A stretch of DNA of 35,602 nucleotides from an uncultured Bacteroidota bacterium (GTDB lineage Bacteria > Bacteroidota > Bacteroidia > Chitinophagales > LD1). Each line of letters starts with the position of its first letter. The first letter of the stretch is position 1. Shown in pieces: positions 1 through 10,500 of this stretch. A program made the translations under genes and the position numbers. The DNA is taken from the NCBI GenBank assembly GCA_903919075.1, contig CAIXGR010000049.1, positions 1-35,602 on the forward strand, given 5' to 3'. The notes beneath the pieces were generated by a model. The model did not search any database. It saw nothing but the letters and a program-made list of their open reading frames with translations, and had not been told where the DNA came from.

Positions 1-3000
1 AGTATTGCGGGTTGCTGCTGTTTGCTGTAATCGTAGGTGATGGGTTAACCGTAATCGTGGTCGTGGTTGCCTTTGCAGTACAGTTATTATTATCTGTTAC
101 TGTTACGGTATACGTGCCGCTCATAACGGTAGTCGCATTCAACCTGATCGGGTTCTGTGTTGTATTCGAAAATCCCGGTGGTGTTGATGACCAGTTGAAA
201 CTGTATGGCGTGCTGCCATTTACCGGATTAGAAAACAGTTTCAAACTATCGCCCGTGCAGTAGTTCGTTTTATTGCTGCCGGCGGTGATGGTTACTGTTT
301 GGTTAATTGTAACAGATGTTGAAGCAGCAGGCGAAGTGCAACTACCGGGTACAGTCTGTGTTACAAAATAAGTTCCCTGGTTTGCATTGGTTACACCGGT
401 TATGGTTGTATCTTGGTTATGTGAAGTAAAGCCATTTGGGCCGGTCCAGCTAAATGAAGCACCGGATTGTCCGGTGGCGTGTAATATAATTGAACCACCC
501 GAACATACCGGGCTGTTGCTTGATGCGCCAGGGGTAGGTGAAGGAGAGGTGGTTGTTATAGTTAATGTAGAAGGATAAGAAGGACAGCCAGTAGATATTT
601 GACTTAATACTAATGTATAGATACCTGCAGCCGCAGCGGTAACATTTGCAATAGAGGGGTTGCGTTGGTTACTGCTGAAATTATTAGGGCCTGTCCATAA
701 GTAAGTAACACCGGCAACAGAATCAGCATGTAATTGCAAAGTTTGGCCAATACATACAGGACCATTGCTGGAAATATTTGGAGCAGGTAAAGAAGGTGTT
801 ACTATAATATTTACAACCGCCAAAGTATCGCCGGCGCGGTTACAAGCATCATTATTAATGATCCGTCTATACATAATCTTTCCAACAGTATTTAAAGGAG
901 CGCTGGGAGTAAAGTTTTGGCTGTTAGCACCGGGGATGCTGGTCCAAGTAGCACCACTATCAAAAGTTTGTTGCCATTGGTATGAATTTATTACCGGTAA
1001 GCCTGAAGGATAGGCGGCCGAAGTACTGTTTGATTGAACCGAAGTATTGCGAATAATACTAGGTATAATATAAGAAGGTACACCCGCTGTGATAGGGCCG
1101 GGAACCTGGCTACAGGTTATTGTTTGATTGCCGCCACCCGTTATAGCGTTACCGGTAAGGTCTGGCGGGTTGGCCATACTTACCAAGATAGGCTCGCCAT
1201 TGCTGGTGCTTGATAATTTATTATTGGTAAGGGTGCCTTGTGTAAGCGGGAAGTTGTTTGAGTTTGAAGTTATGCCAAGGTAGATTCGACAATTATTAAA
1301 TCTGATGCCTCTTTCGCCAATCGGGTCGTAGTCATCTGATGTTCCCCCTAAGTATGTACTATATTGTAAAGTAGCACCTGTAGAGCCTGTTAGTTTGAAA
1401 AAGATAGCATCTGAATTATTTGCATCGTAAGTATTAGTTTGAATAGGGTTGCTGGCAGTAGGGGCGTCCTTACTATCTGTATAGCCCAAAACATATACAT
1501 CATTATTCTGATCTATGTTAAGACCCATCATATTGGTTTCATCGCTGCTTCCGCCGAAATATGTGCCCCAATTTGTAGAGGCCCCGCTTATTGGAAGTGA
1601 TGCAATAAAGAAATCATGGCCACCTCCATTATAAGTAGTGCTATAAGCGCCACTTGTAATATTGCCGCCAACACCTGTAGACAAGCCGGTAGTTATACCA
1701 CCTATTACAAATTGCGTTTTTTGCTGGTTCATTTCCATGCAAAGGATTTGAGTGGATTTACTCGACCCTGAATTAAAATATCGCGACCAGTTTGCATTAC
1801 CAGTAGAAGAGTCCAATGACATAATCCATCCATCCTGCGAGCCTCCACGAGTTGTTTGTGATGAAGGGTTATTATAAGAAATTTGCGAATTCCCATTTGT
1901 GTATCCGCCTACATATATAGCACCACTATTGTCTGAAACCGAGATGGTAAATTGATTAGTGCTACCGGCAGATGCATATTGTTTTGTCCATTTAATAGTG
2001 TTCAAATCGCTTGTAATACGTAGTGCATAGGCATTTGTATTTCCGCTACTTGAAGTTGCCGCAGAACCATTGGGCTGAAGTGGTGCAGGGATATCTGCAT
2101 CTGCTGAACTGCCTGTTTGTTGTGTTACATATCCCACTGCTACTAAATCAAAAGTGTTTGAACCAGTAGGAAGAACACGCAAATCAAATAGGTATGGACT
2201 TAAATTATGTGCTGAAGAACCTATCTCACGTATTAATGCTCCGGTACCGGTGGGGCTCACCTTTGCAATAAACACTTGTTGGCCTCCATTGCCTACAGTT
2301 GTTCTTTGAGCCCAGCTGCCGTTGCTAAAACCGCTACCATAGGTTTCGTTAAGGTTGCTGTTTGTAATACCGGTAATGTATAAGTATCCATCTGGTCCGC
2401 AATCCAAGGCATAAGGGTTGTCGGTATTAGAGCCGCCAAGATAGGTTTGCCATACACGAGTACCTGCATTACCCGGTGTTCCCGGCTCTTGGTATTTACC
2501 TACAAATAAATCATAGTCGCCATTGCTGCTACTTTGAAAAGGACCTACAGTAATTAATCCACCTTGGTATTTACCGGTAACATAAATATTACCTGATGCA
2601 TCAAGGTCAATTCCATGACAGTGGCTATCTGACGATGCATTATTGCTAATCATAGTTGCCCAACGCATTACAATGGGGTCAATAACCAGAGTTGCACTTT
2701 TGTCGTAATCAGGAATATTGAAGCTGAGTGTATTATTACCTTCAAGGTTATATTTGATATTTATGCGGCTTCTTTTTCCATCTTTTATAATGTAGCTTAC
2801 AGGACTTGGAACTGTTATTTCGCCAACAGTTGTAGGTAAAACAATGTCTCCATTTTTTTCCATTCTCAATCCTTCAATGCCATCAATTTGTATTTTTATC
2901 TGATGAGCATTGGCACCTGGTTTTACTATAATGTCGTTTTCAAGTGCTCCTTCGGATGAGGTATAATATTTTACATCAACACCTGCATAAACATCATTAT

Positions 3001-3583
3001 ATGTTATTTCATCATAACTATGTACGTTATTTGCATGTGTAGAAACATCGCCAACCAAGAAGTTATAGTAGTCGGAACTTTCGCCTTTTTTAGCAATAGT
3101 TTTTATGGTTGCTTTATTGCCATCAATGAAATTTAATTTCCATCCGTGACCTTTTATAACCGGTTTAGGGCCAAGCTCGCTTATGGTCATACCTGGATGA
3201 AGACCTCTGCTTATTTCTTCAACTTTAGTTTCATACTCTGCTGAAGCGCTTATGCTTTTTGGGTCGTACTTGCCAATCAACATGCCTTCTGGTGTTGCAA
3301 GCATTTGTCCCTCGCTTACATCAGCACGATAAAGCACATGTGTGGGCCATTGACCTTTATTTTCGATAAAAGCTATTTTGCCGCCATTGCCCTGCACAAT
3401 TTTATTTACCTCTTTATTGCTGAGTTTTCTGGTGCCCTGCGCGTAAGAACTTAAAGTGGTTGCACTGAAAATAATTGCAAACGCAATACATAGTATTTTC
3501 GACATTGGTGTAAAATTTATTCTACCCATAAATATATTTTTTGAAAGAAAGTTAGTGCCGGTAAGAAGTATTCGTTTTTTCAT
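1..3583 (-). CDS. DUF7948/SBBP-repeat/Ig-like surface protein, C-terminus cut by window edge
   Basis: An open frame runs leftward from about 3583 through base 2 with no stop, so at least 1194 residues are visible and the C-terminus lies outside the window. A hydrophobic export signal ends in a SYAQ-type cleavage site; residues near 67 onward (AFIENKGQWP...) match the start of DUF7948 as known from Bacteroidota. Residues about 290-800 hold SBBP-like beta-propeller repeats with recurring YLGG, GNIYVTG and FP motifs. From about 807 on come several Ig/PKD-like domains (for example SNGPVCIGQTLQL, YLWTGPNNF). Such proteins are normally T9SS cargo, but the sorting domain would lie off the edge, so that is inference. 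In-frame ATGs at 3583, 3529 and 3505 are all possible; 3505 gives the most typical signal peptide and 3583 the longest product. The function is probably a surface or extracellular adhesin; no enzyme motif is visible. Confidence 0.85.
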   Translation of the reverse strand, partial: MKKRILLTGTNFLSKNIFMGRINFTPMSKILCIAFAIIFSATTLSSYAQGTRKLSNKEVNKIVQGNGGKIAFIENKGQWPTHVLYRADVSEGQMLATPEGMLIGKYDPKSISASAEYETKVEEISRGLHPGMTISELGPKPVIKGHGWKLNFIDGNKATIKTIAKKGESSDYYNFLVGDVSTHANNVHSYDEITYNDVYAGVDVKYYTSSEGALENDIIVKPGANAHQIKIQIDGIEGLRMEKNGDIVLPTTVGEITVPSPVSYIIKDGKRSRINIKYNLEGNNTLSFNIPDYDKSATLVIDPIVMRWATMISNNASSDSHCHGIDLDASGNIYVTGKYQGGLITVGPFQSSSNGDYDLFVGKYQEPGTPGNAGTRVWQTYLGGSNTDNPYALDCGPDGYLYITGITNSNLNETYGSGFSNGSWAQRTTVGNGGQQVFIAKVSPTGTGALIREIGSSAHNLSPYLFDLRVLPTGSNTFDLVAVGYVTQQTGSSADADIPAPLQPNGSAATSSSGNTNAYALRITSDLNTIKWTKQYASAGSTNQFTISVSDNSGAIYVGGYTNGNSQISYNNPSSQTTRGGSQDGWIMSLDSSTGNANWSRYFNSGSSKSTQILCMEMNQQKTQFVIGGITTGLSTGVGGNITSGAYSTTYNGGGHDFFIASLPISGASTNWGTYFGGSSDETNMMGLNIDQNNDVYVLGYTDSKDAPTASNPIQTNTYDANNSDAIFFKLTGSTGATLQYSTYLGGTSDDYDPIGERGIRFNNCRIYLGITSNSNNFPLTQGTLTNNKLSSTSNGEPILVSMANPPDLTGNAITGGGNQTITCSQVPGPITAGVPSYIIPSIIRNTSVQSNSTSAAYPSGLPVINSYQWQQTFDSGATWTSIPGANSQNFTPSAPLNTVGKIMYRRIINNDACNRAGDTLAVVNIIVTPSLPAPNISSNGPVCIGQTLQLHADSVAGVTYLWTGPNNFSSNQRNPSIANVTAAAAGIYTLVLSQISTGCPSYPSTLTITTTSPSPTPGASSNSPVCSGGSIILHATGQSGASFSWTGPNGFTSHNQDTTITGVTNANQGTYFVTQTVPGSCTSPAASTSVTINQTVTITAGSNKTNYCTGDSLKLFSNPVNGSTPYSFNWSSTPPGFSNTTQNPIRLNATTVMSGTYTVTVTDNNNCTAKATTTTITVNPSPTITANSSNPQY

Positions 3584-4520
3584 CTGCTCAGTTATTAGAG
3601 AAAATTATTTTAGTTAAAGTTTCAGGAAAATATTTTATCCATATTTAAATTAATATATACTTAATTTATATGACTCTGTATTCCAAATTGAAAAATAAAG
3701 GCATTGATTTTGTTTACAATACTTTTAATTACAACCATGGCTGCTTTGTGAAAGCGCATAGTTTGAACTACAGCTTTTAAAAAGTAGTTCGGCATAAATT
3801 TGCAAAGCATGGCTATGTTGGCCGTGTAAAGCTTAGTGATATTCATGTTGTTGTGTCCACATATATTTTTGGTGTCCGCAAAAAAATATGATAGTGTGAT
3901 TGGCACAAAAGTAATCATCCATATCTGTAAAAGAAAAAATTGAGTCGAAAAACAGGAAAAAAAATCAACATTCCTTGCAAAATTTGGTTGAAATCTTTTT
4001 TTGTGGTGCAGAGTTTTAGGTTGAACAGTGTCTAAACAAACATAAATGTTTAAATGCTATCTGGGTAAGGCTTTTATATGAATTATAGGTGCATAAATAT
4101 AAGATAGACTGTGTATTAGGGGTATTGAAATGGAGCTTTAAAATAGCACTCAATTCTGTGGAAAAACAATTTAAGGTAATGTTCTACAAAATAGCCACAC
4201 AAATTTTACATTGTAATGTTTTTTTAGTAATATTGCTTTACTTAACTATTTCAAAGTTAGCGAGACACACTGACTTTGTTTTCCACGGGCTTGACTCTGC
4301 CTGTTGTTTTTATTTACTATTAAGGATAACGTTAGTATTGCAAACTATGCTATTTGCGGCAGTTTGGTAATTGCTTTGTTATTGGTTGAGAATGGAAAAA
4401 TTATTTTTTTGCTTTTTTAATTTTTTTGTAAATGATTAGTGAGGTATGCAATCCTGTAATAGGTTCATTATGGTAAATTGAGTAGTATAGAAATAGTGAA
4501 AAAGATTACTTTAAATTGAC
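3584..4520. other. 937-bp divergent intergenic region, no convincing gene
   Basis: This AT-rich gap separates two divergent large surface-protein genes. Two short open frames lie in it (3661-3918 minus, 4089-4370 plus); neither shows a recognisable domain, and both read like chance frames in AT-rich DNA. A TACTTTTG box on the minus strand (3913-3906) matches the Bacteroidota -7 consensus and could drive the leftward gene with a leader of about 300 nt; this is inference. No tRNA-like fold, terminator or clear inverted repeat was seen. Confidence 0.5.
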
Positions 4521-7500
4521 ATGCGTTTAAACCTATTCAGGGCAAAGTTTTTTGCTGCTTATATTTCTTTATCCCTTAGTGTGCTTCAAGGCTATGCGGC
4601 TTTGTTTGGGCCAGGTTTATCTTGGCAGTATGTTCGGCAAATTAATCTAAGTACAACAACACCGGCATCGGGTTTTCAAATTCAGGTAACACTTACAACA
4701 GCAGCATTAGGCACCCCTTATTCTAACGTTGGTTCTACCGGTAGTGACCTACGGTTTTACGACAGCAATAATGATGCTTGTAGTTATTGGATCGAATCGT
4801 GGGATAATAGTGGCACCTCTACTGTTTGGGTTAATGTTCCTGATTCAGGCATAAGTTCTGTGTTTATGTTTTATGGTAATACCACAGCAACAAGTACAAG
4901 CAATGGCAAAAATACATTTGATTTTTTTGATGATTTTTCGGGTTCTGGTATAGCCTCTAATTGGGTAACTAATACAGTTGCAGGAACAATCTCAGTTACA
5001 GCTGGAAATGTAACATTGGCTAATATAAATGCAGGATATTTGTATATGTATTCGGCATTTACGCCGGCGCCGGTTTCTAATTCTTTTATAGTAGAAACGA
5101 AGCATTATGAAGGTGCATATTTTAGAAACAGGTTTTATGTAACGTATGCTGCTGATACTGCCAATTCTGTTATTACTACAAATACATCTGGCTCACCTAC
5201 CGGGTTTGATTATGGTTATTTTCCTGCAGCTGGCTCCGGTACATACCAAAGCGCCAGTGTTTATTGGAATGGATTTCAATCAGCTTCTTTAAATGCAAAT
5301 ACAGATTATCTTACAACCTGGGAGATTACAGATGGCTCATCGTATAACTGGAATACTTATACATACCCCGCAATGGCATCGGTATATTCCAACACTACTA
5401 CAGTAACGCCAACCCTAAGGTATTTAGTAATAGCGGTAAGCGAAAACGCTAGTACGTCAACGGTTGTAGACTGGGTAAGGGTGCGGCAAAATAATGCATC
5501 TGTTCCGGTAGCTAGTGTGGGCGCAGAATGTAATAATAATTTTTCTGCAGGTATTAGCGCACAAACTAATGTAAGTTGTAACGGACAATCTACCGGTAGC
5601 GCTGTTGCTGCTTACACTGGTGGTGGCTCGCCGCATACTTATATATGGACTAATGCCGCAACCACTGATACCATTACAGGCTTGGCTGCAGGTACATACG
5701 TAGTTACTATTACGGAGGGATGTGCCGGGCTAACAGTAACAGATACAGTAATTATTACGCAACCGCCTTTACCGGTTGCAACAAGCAATGGTCCTGTTTG
5801 TATTGATTCAACAGTTGATCTTTATACAAGTGGGGGTACTGCATATGCGTGGAGCGGGCCTAATGGTTTTGCATCCGGTTCGCAAAATCCTTCTATCTCA
5901 ACAGCTACATTTGCTGCCGGTGGAACTTATACTGTTACAGTTACTAATGCTGCAGGTTGTAGCACCAGTGCTTCGGCTTCAACTTCGGTTAGTGTTAATG
6001 CAAGTGCTGCAACTGCAACTGCCGGTGGCCCGGATACTGTTTGTCAAACACCCACACCTTCGGCATTTGTTTTAAGTGGGGCTAGTGTAGGCGGCGGGGC
6101 AACTACCGGTGCATGGTCTATAACATCAGGCGGTGGTACGTTGAGTTCAATATCTCAAACCGGTAGCCCGGAATTGGTAACTTATACTGCAGCACCTAAC
6201 TATACAGGTACGGTAGTTTTAACTTTAACTACTAACATAGTTGGTGGTTGTACGGGGGTAAGCAATGCAAGAACGATTACTGTTATTACAGCTCCTGTAG
6301 GTGCTATTAACGCGGGGTGCGTTGGCGGTGGGAGATATACTTTAACTTCAAGCTCGTTCCCTTCATATATATGGAGTGATACTGCTGCATCAACTACTCA
6401 ATCTGTTAATGTAGGGCAGGCGGGTGTTTATACGGTAACTGTAACAGGCACTAATACTTGTACGGCTTCCGCTTCGTATGATTTGGGTGGAGAGTTAGTT
6501 GCTAACGGAAACTTTTCAGCAGGAAATACTGGTTTTACTACGGGCTCGGCTTATAATTATTATACTACTATTGGTGCGCAAATGGATGCCAATAATTATG
6601 CTATTGGGCCCGATGCTAACGCGTATCATAATTTCTTTTTTGGGGGAGACCATACTAATCCGGGCACAGGAAATCTTTTGATTGTAAACGCGTCTACTAC
6701 AAGTAGCGATGCATGGTTGGAGACAGTTACCGTAAGCCCTAATACGAATTATTATTTTTCGTCATGGGGTATGAGTATGAACCAGGTGCCACCTTATGCG
6801 CAAGTGCAATTATCGGTAAATGGAACTGTAGTAAGCACTGGCCAACTTCCTGCCGGTGCAAATAATACCGGTGGGCCTTTTGTATGGTATCGTATATATG
6901 GTATATGGAATTCTGGTTCATCTACAACCGCTAATCTTTCAATTAGTGATTTGAGTTTGGTTGACGGAGGTAATGATTTTGCATTAGATGATATTTCATT
7001 TAGCGTGTTGCCTCCGGTTTCTATCAGCCTTGCTGACTCAAGCAGCAGTGTGGTATGTGCTGGAAATACGATAAGCCTTTTTTCTAATGCTACTGGTGGG
7101 TATCTGCCTTTAGCGTACGCATGGAGCGGTCCCTCATCTTATGCTGATACGGCTCAAAACCCAACTATTGCAAGTGTAAAATTGTCTATGGCCGGAAGTT
7201 ATAATATTACAGTTACCGATAATGCGAATTGTACAGCGTCAGCTACTACCAGTGTTTTAATTGATTCATTAACTGTTACTGCGGGCGGCCCCGATACTGT
7301 TTGTCAAACTCCAACGCCTTCACCAATTACATTAAGTGGTGCAAGTGTAGGGGGAGGAGCTACCACCGGTGCTTGGTCCATTACATCTGGCGGTGGAACA
7401 TTAAGTAATACATCACAAACAGGTTCGCCGGAATTGGTAACATATACCCCGGCTGCCAATTATTCAGGTACAGTAGTTTTAACCTTAACTACTAGCTCTT

Positions 7501-10500
7501 CGGCTGGCGGATGTATAGCTATAAGCGATACGAGAACAGTAACTGTTATTGCGGCACCTGTTCCCACGATTGCTTTGGGATGTGCAGATAGCGGAAGTTA
7601 TACTTTGACTTCAAGTAGTTTTCCGTCATATATATGGAACAATATTAGTGCATCTTCCACCCAATCTATTACGGTTGCGCAGGCAGGCATTTACGTAGTT
7701 ATAGCAACGGGCACTAATACCTGCACTGCTGCAATTTCATATAATTTAGGTGGCGAGTTAGTTACTAATGGAGATTTTTCGGCAGGCAATACTGGCTTTA
7801 CTACCGGCTCGGCTTACAACTATTATACTACTACTGGCGGAGAAATGGGTGCAAATAATTATGCTATTGGTTCCAATGCCAATGTATACCATGATTTGTT
7901 TTTTGGCACTGATCATACCAAACCGGGAGCGGGAAATCTACTGATTGTAAATGCCAGTACCACCAATAGCGAAGCATGGCAGGAAACTGTTACTGTAAAT
8001 CCCAATACCACTTATTATTTTTCTGCATGGGCTATGAGTATGAATTCGTACCCACCTTTTGCACAAGTGCAGTTATCGGTAAACGGAACTGCAGCGGGTA
8101 TGGGCCAACTTCCTTCCGGAGCTAATAGCACCGGTGGCCCATTTACCTGGTATCGAGTGAATGGTATTTGGAATTCGGGCGCATCAACTACGGCAAATCT
8201 TTCCATAAAGGATTTGGATCTTACTGATGGAGGCAATGATTTTGCATTAGATGATATTTCATTCAGTCTGTTACCGCCATTTGCTGTAAGTGTTGCCGAC
8301 ACAGAGAGCCATGTTTTTTGTGCTGATAATACTATTCATTTAAATGCCACGCCTACTGGTGGTTATTCGCCGTTAAATTTTTCATGGTCTGGTCCTTTAT
8401 CTTTTGCTTCAACTTCGCAAAATCCTGATATTACAAATTCCAGAGTATATCTGGCGGGCAATTATAGTGTTACAGTTACTGATTACGCTAACTGTACAAC
8501 ATCGGCTATGGTTGCTATAACAGTTGATTCATTAACAATAGTTTCCGGAGGCCCCGATACTGTTTGCCAAGCACCAACGCCTTCGGCATTTGTTTTAAGT
8601 GGTGCAAGTGTGGGCGGCGGTGCAACTACCGGTGCATGGTCTATTACTTCTGGTGGCGGTACATTAAGTTCTACATCACAAACCAGTTCACCGGAATTGG
8701 TAACCTATACACCGGCAGCCAACTTTACCGGTAATGTGGTTTTAACTTTAACTACTAATTCGGTTGGTGGATGTACACCTATTAGTAGCACAAGAGCAGT
8801 TAATGTTATTGCGGCACCGGTTATTACTATTGATGCTAGTTGTGGTGGAGGTGGAAGTTATACTTTAAACGCTAACACATTTCCGTCATATATATGGAAC
8901 AACATTGGTGCATCAACTACTCAATCTATTACTAGTGCTCAGGCAGGTATTTACACAGTAACGGTAACTGGTAATAATTCATGCACAGCTGCGTCTTCAT
9001 ATAATTTGGGGGGCGAGTTAGTTGCAAATGGAGATTTTTCGGCAGGCAATACAGGTTTTACTACGGGTTCAGCATATAGTTACTATGCCACTACCGGTGG
9101 TCAAATGTCGGCGAATCATTATGCCATAGGGCCTGATGCTAATACCTATCATAATTTATTTTACGGAACGGACCATACTAACCCGGGAGGGGGAAACTTA
9201 CTAATTGTAAATGCTTCTACCACAAGCAGCGATGCATGGCAGGAAACAGTAACAGTAAGTTCCAATACCACTTATTATTTTTCGGCATGGGCTATGAGTA
9301 TGAACCAGGTGGCGCCTTATGCGCAAGTACAATTGTCGGTAAACGGAACCGCAATAACAAGTAGTCAATTACCGGCTGGCCCAAATAGTACAGGTGGCCC
9401 ATTTACCTGGTATCGTATTTATGGCACGTGGAATTCAGGTGCATCTACCACCGCCAATCTTTCAATAACCGACCTTAGCTTAGTTGACGCGGGAAATGAT
9501 TTTGCGTTGGATGATATTTCCTTTAGTGTGTTGCCGCCGTTTACTATGAGTGTTGATGATTCAAGTGGTAGTTTGTTTTGCGCAGGTAGCACAATAAATC
9601 TTACTTCTACGCCTATCGGTGGGTATTTGCCTTTAAGTTATTCATGGTCGGGGCCTTCATCTTATAATGCTACTGCGCAAAACCCAAGTATTGCAAATGC
9701 GAAAGTAGCTATGGCTGGAAACTATAACATTACAGTTACAGATAATGCGAACTGCACAGCGTCGGCTACAACCAGCGTTACAATTGATTCATTAATTGTA
9801 ACACCTGGAGGCCCAGATAATGTTTGTCAGTCTTCTTCGCCCTCGGCAATTACTTTAAGCGGAGTAGGTATAGGTGGGGGGGCAACTATGGGTGCGTGGT
9901 CTATTATATCAGGAGGGGGCATACTAAGTAGTATTGATTTAACCACAACCGCTAATGCTGTTACTTATACCCCTGCTTCTAATTACAGCGGCACTGTTAC
10001 ATTGACTCTTACAACTGATTCATCGAGTGTTTGTATTGCGGCCAATGCCCAAAGAACTATAAATGTAAATGCATTACCTGTTCCGGTTATCACCACTAAT
10101 TCGCCCGCATGTACTTGTGGTAATTTAACTTTAACTGCCAGTCCTGATGGTATGGCTATTTATTCTTGGTCGGGGCCAGCTGGTTATACTGCCAATATTC
10201 AAAGCCCTTTTATAGTAAGTCCATCTCCTGTTTCAAGCGAAAGCTTTTCGGTTATGGTAACAGATAGTAATGGCTGCACCGATTCTGCATCTGTAAATGT
10301 ATCAGTAATTACAGCTACACCCGGGCAATGGAAAGGAAGCGCAAACAGCGATTGGAATAATATCCAAAACTGGTGCTCTTTCATCCCCACCTCAACAACT
10401 GACGTTACTATTCCTACATCAACACCTTACCCGCCTGTTATTACCAGTGGTGCTTCTGCAACTTGTCATAATCTCGATATTCAAAGCGGAAGCACTTTTA

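Noticed and set aside
3661-3918. 85-codon minus-strand open frame
   Set aside because: No recognisable domain or signal peptide, low-complexity composition, and its first codons overlap a promoter-like element. A chance frame in AT-rich DNA is more likely, though a remnant of a gene is not excluded.
4089-4370. 93-codon plus-strand open frame with hydrophobic stretches
   Set aside because: The composition reads like translated AT-rich intergenic DNA, with no family resemblance. It could hide a small membrane protein, but nothing supports that.
6024-10080. CRISPR-like or satellite repeat
   Set aside because: The period is 1.26 kb and in frame inside one long coding sequence, with no short identical repeats and unique spacers.
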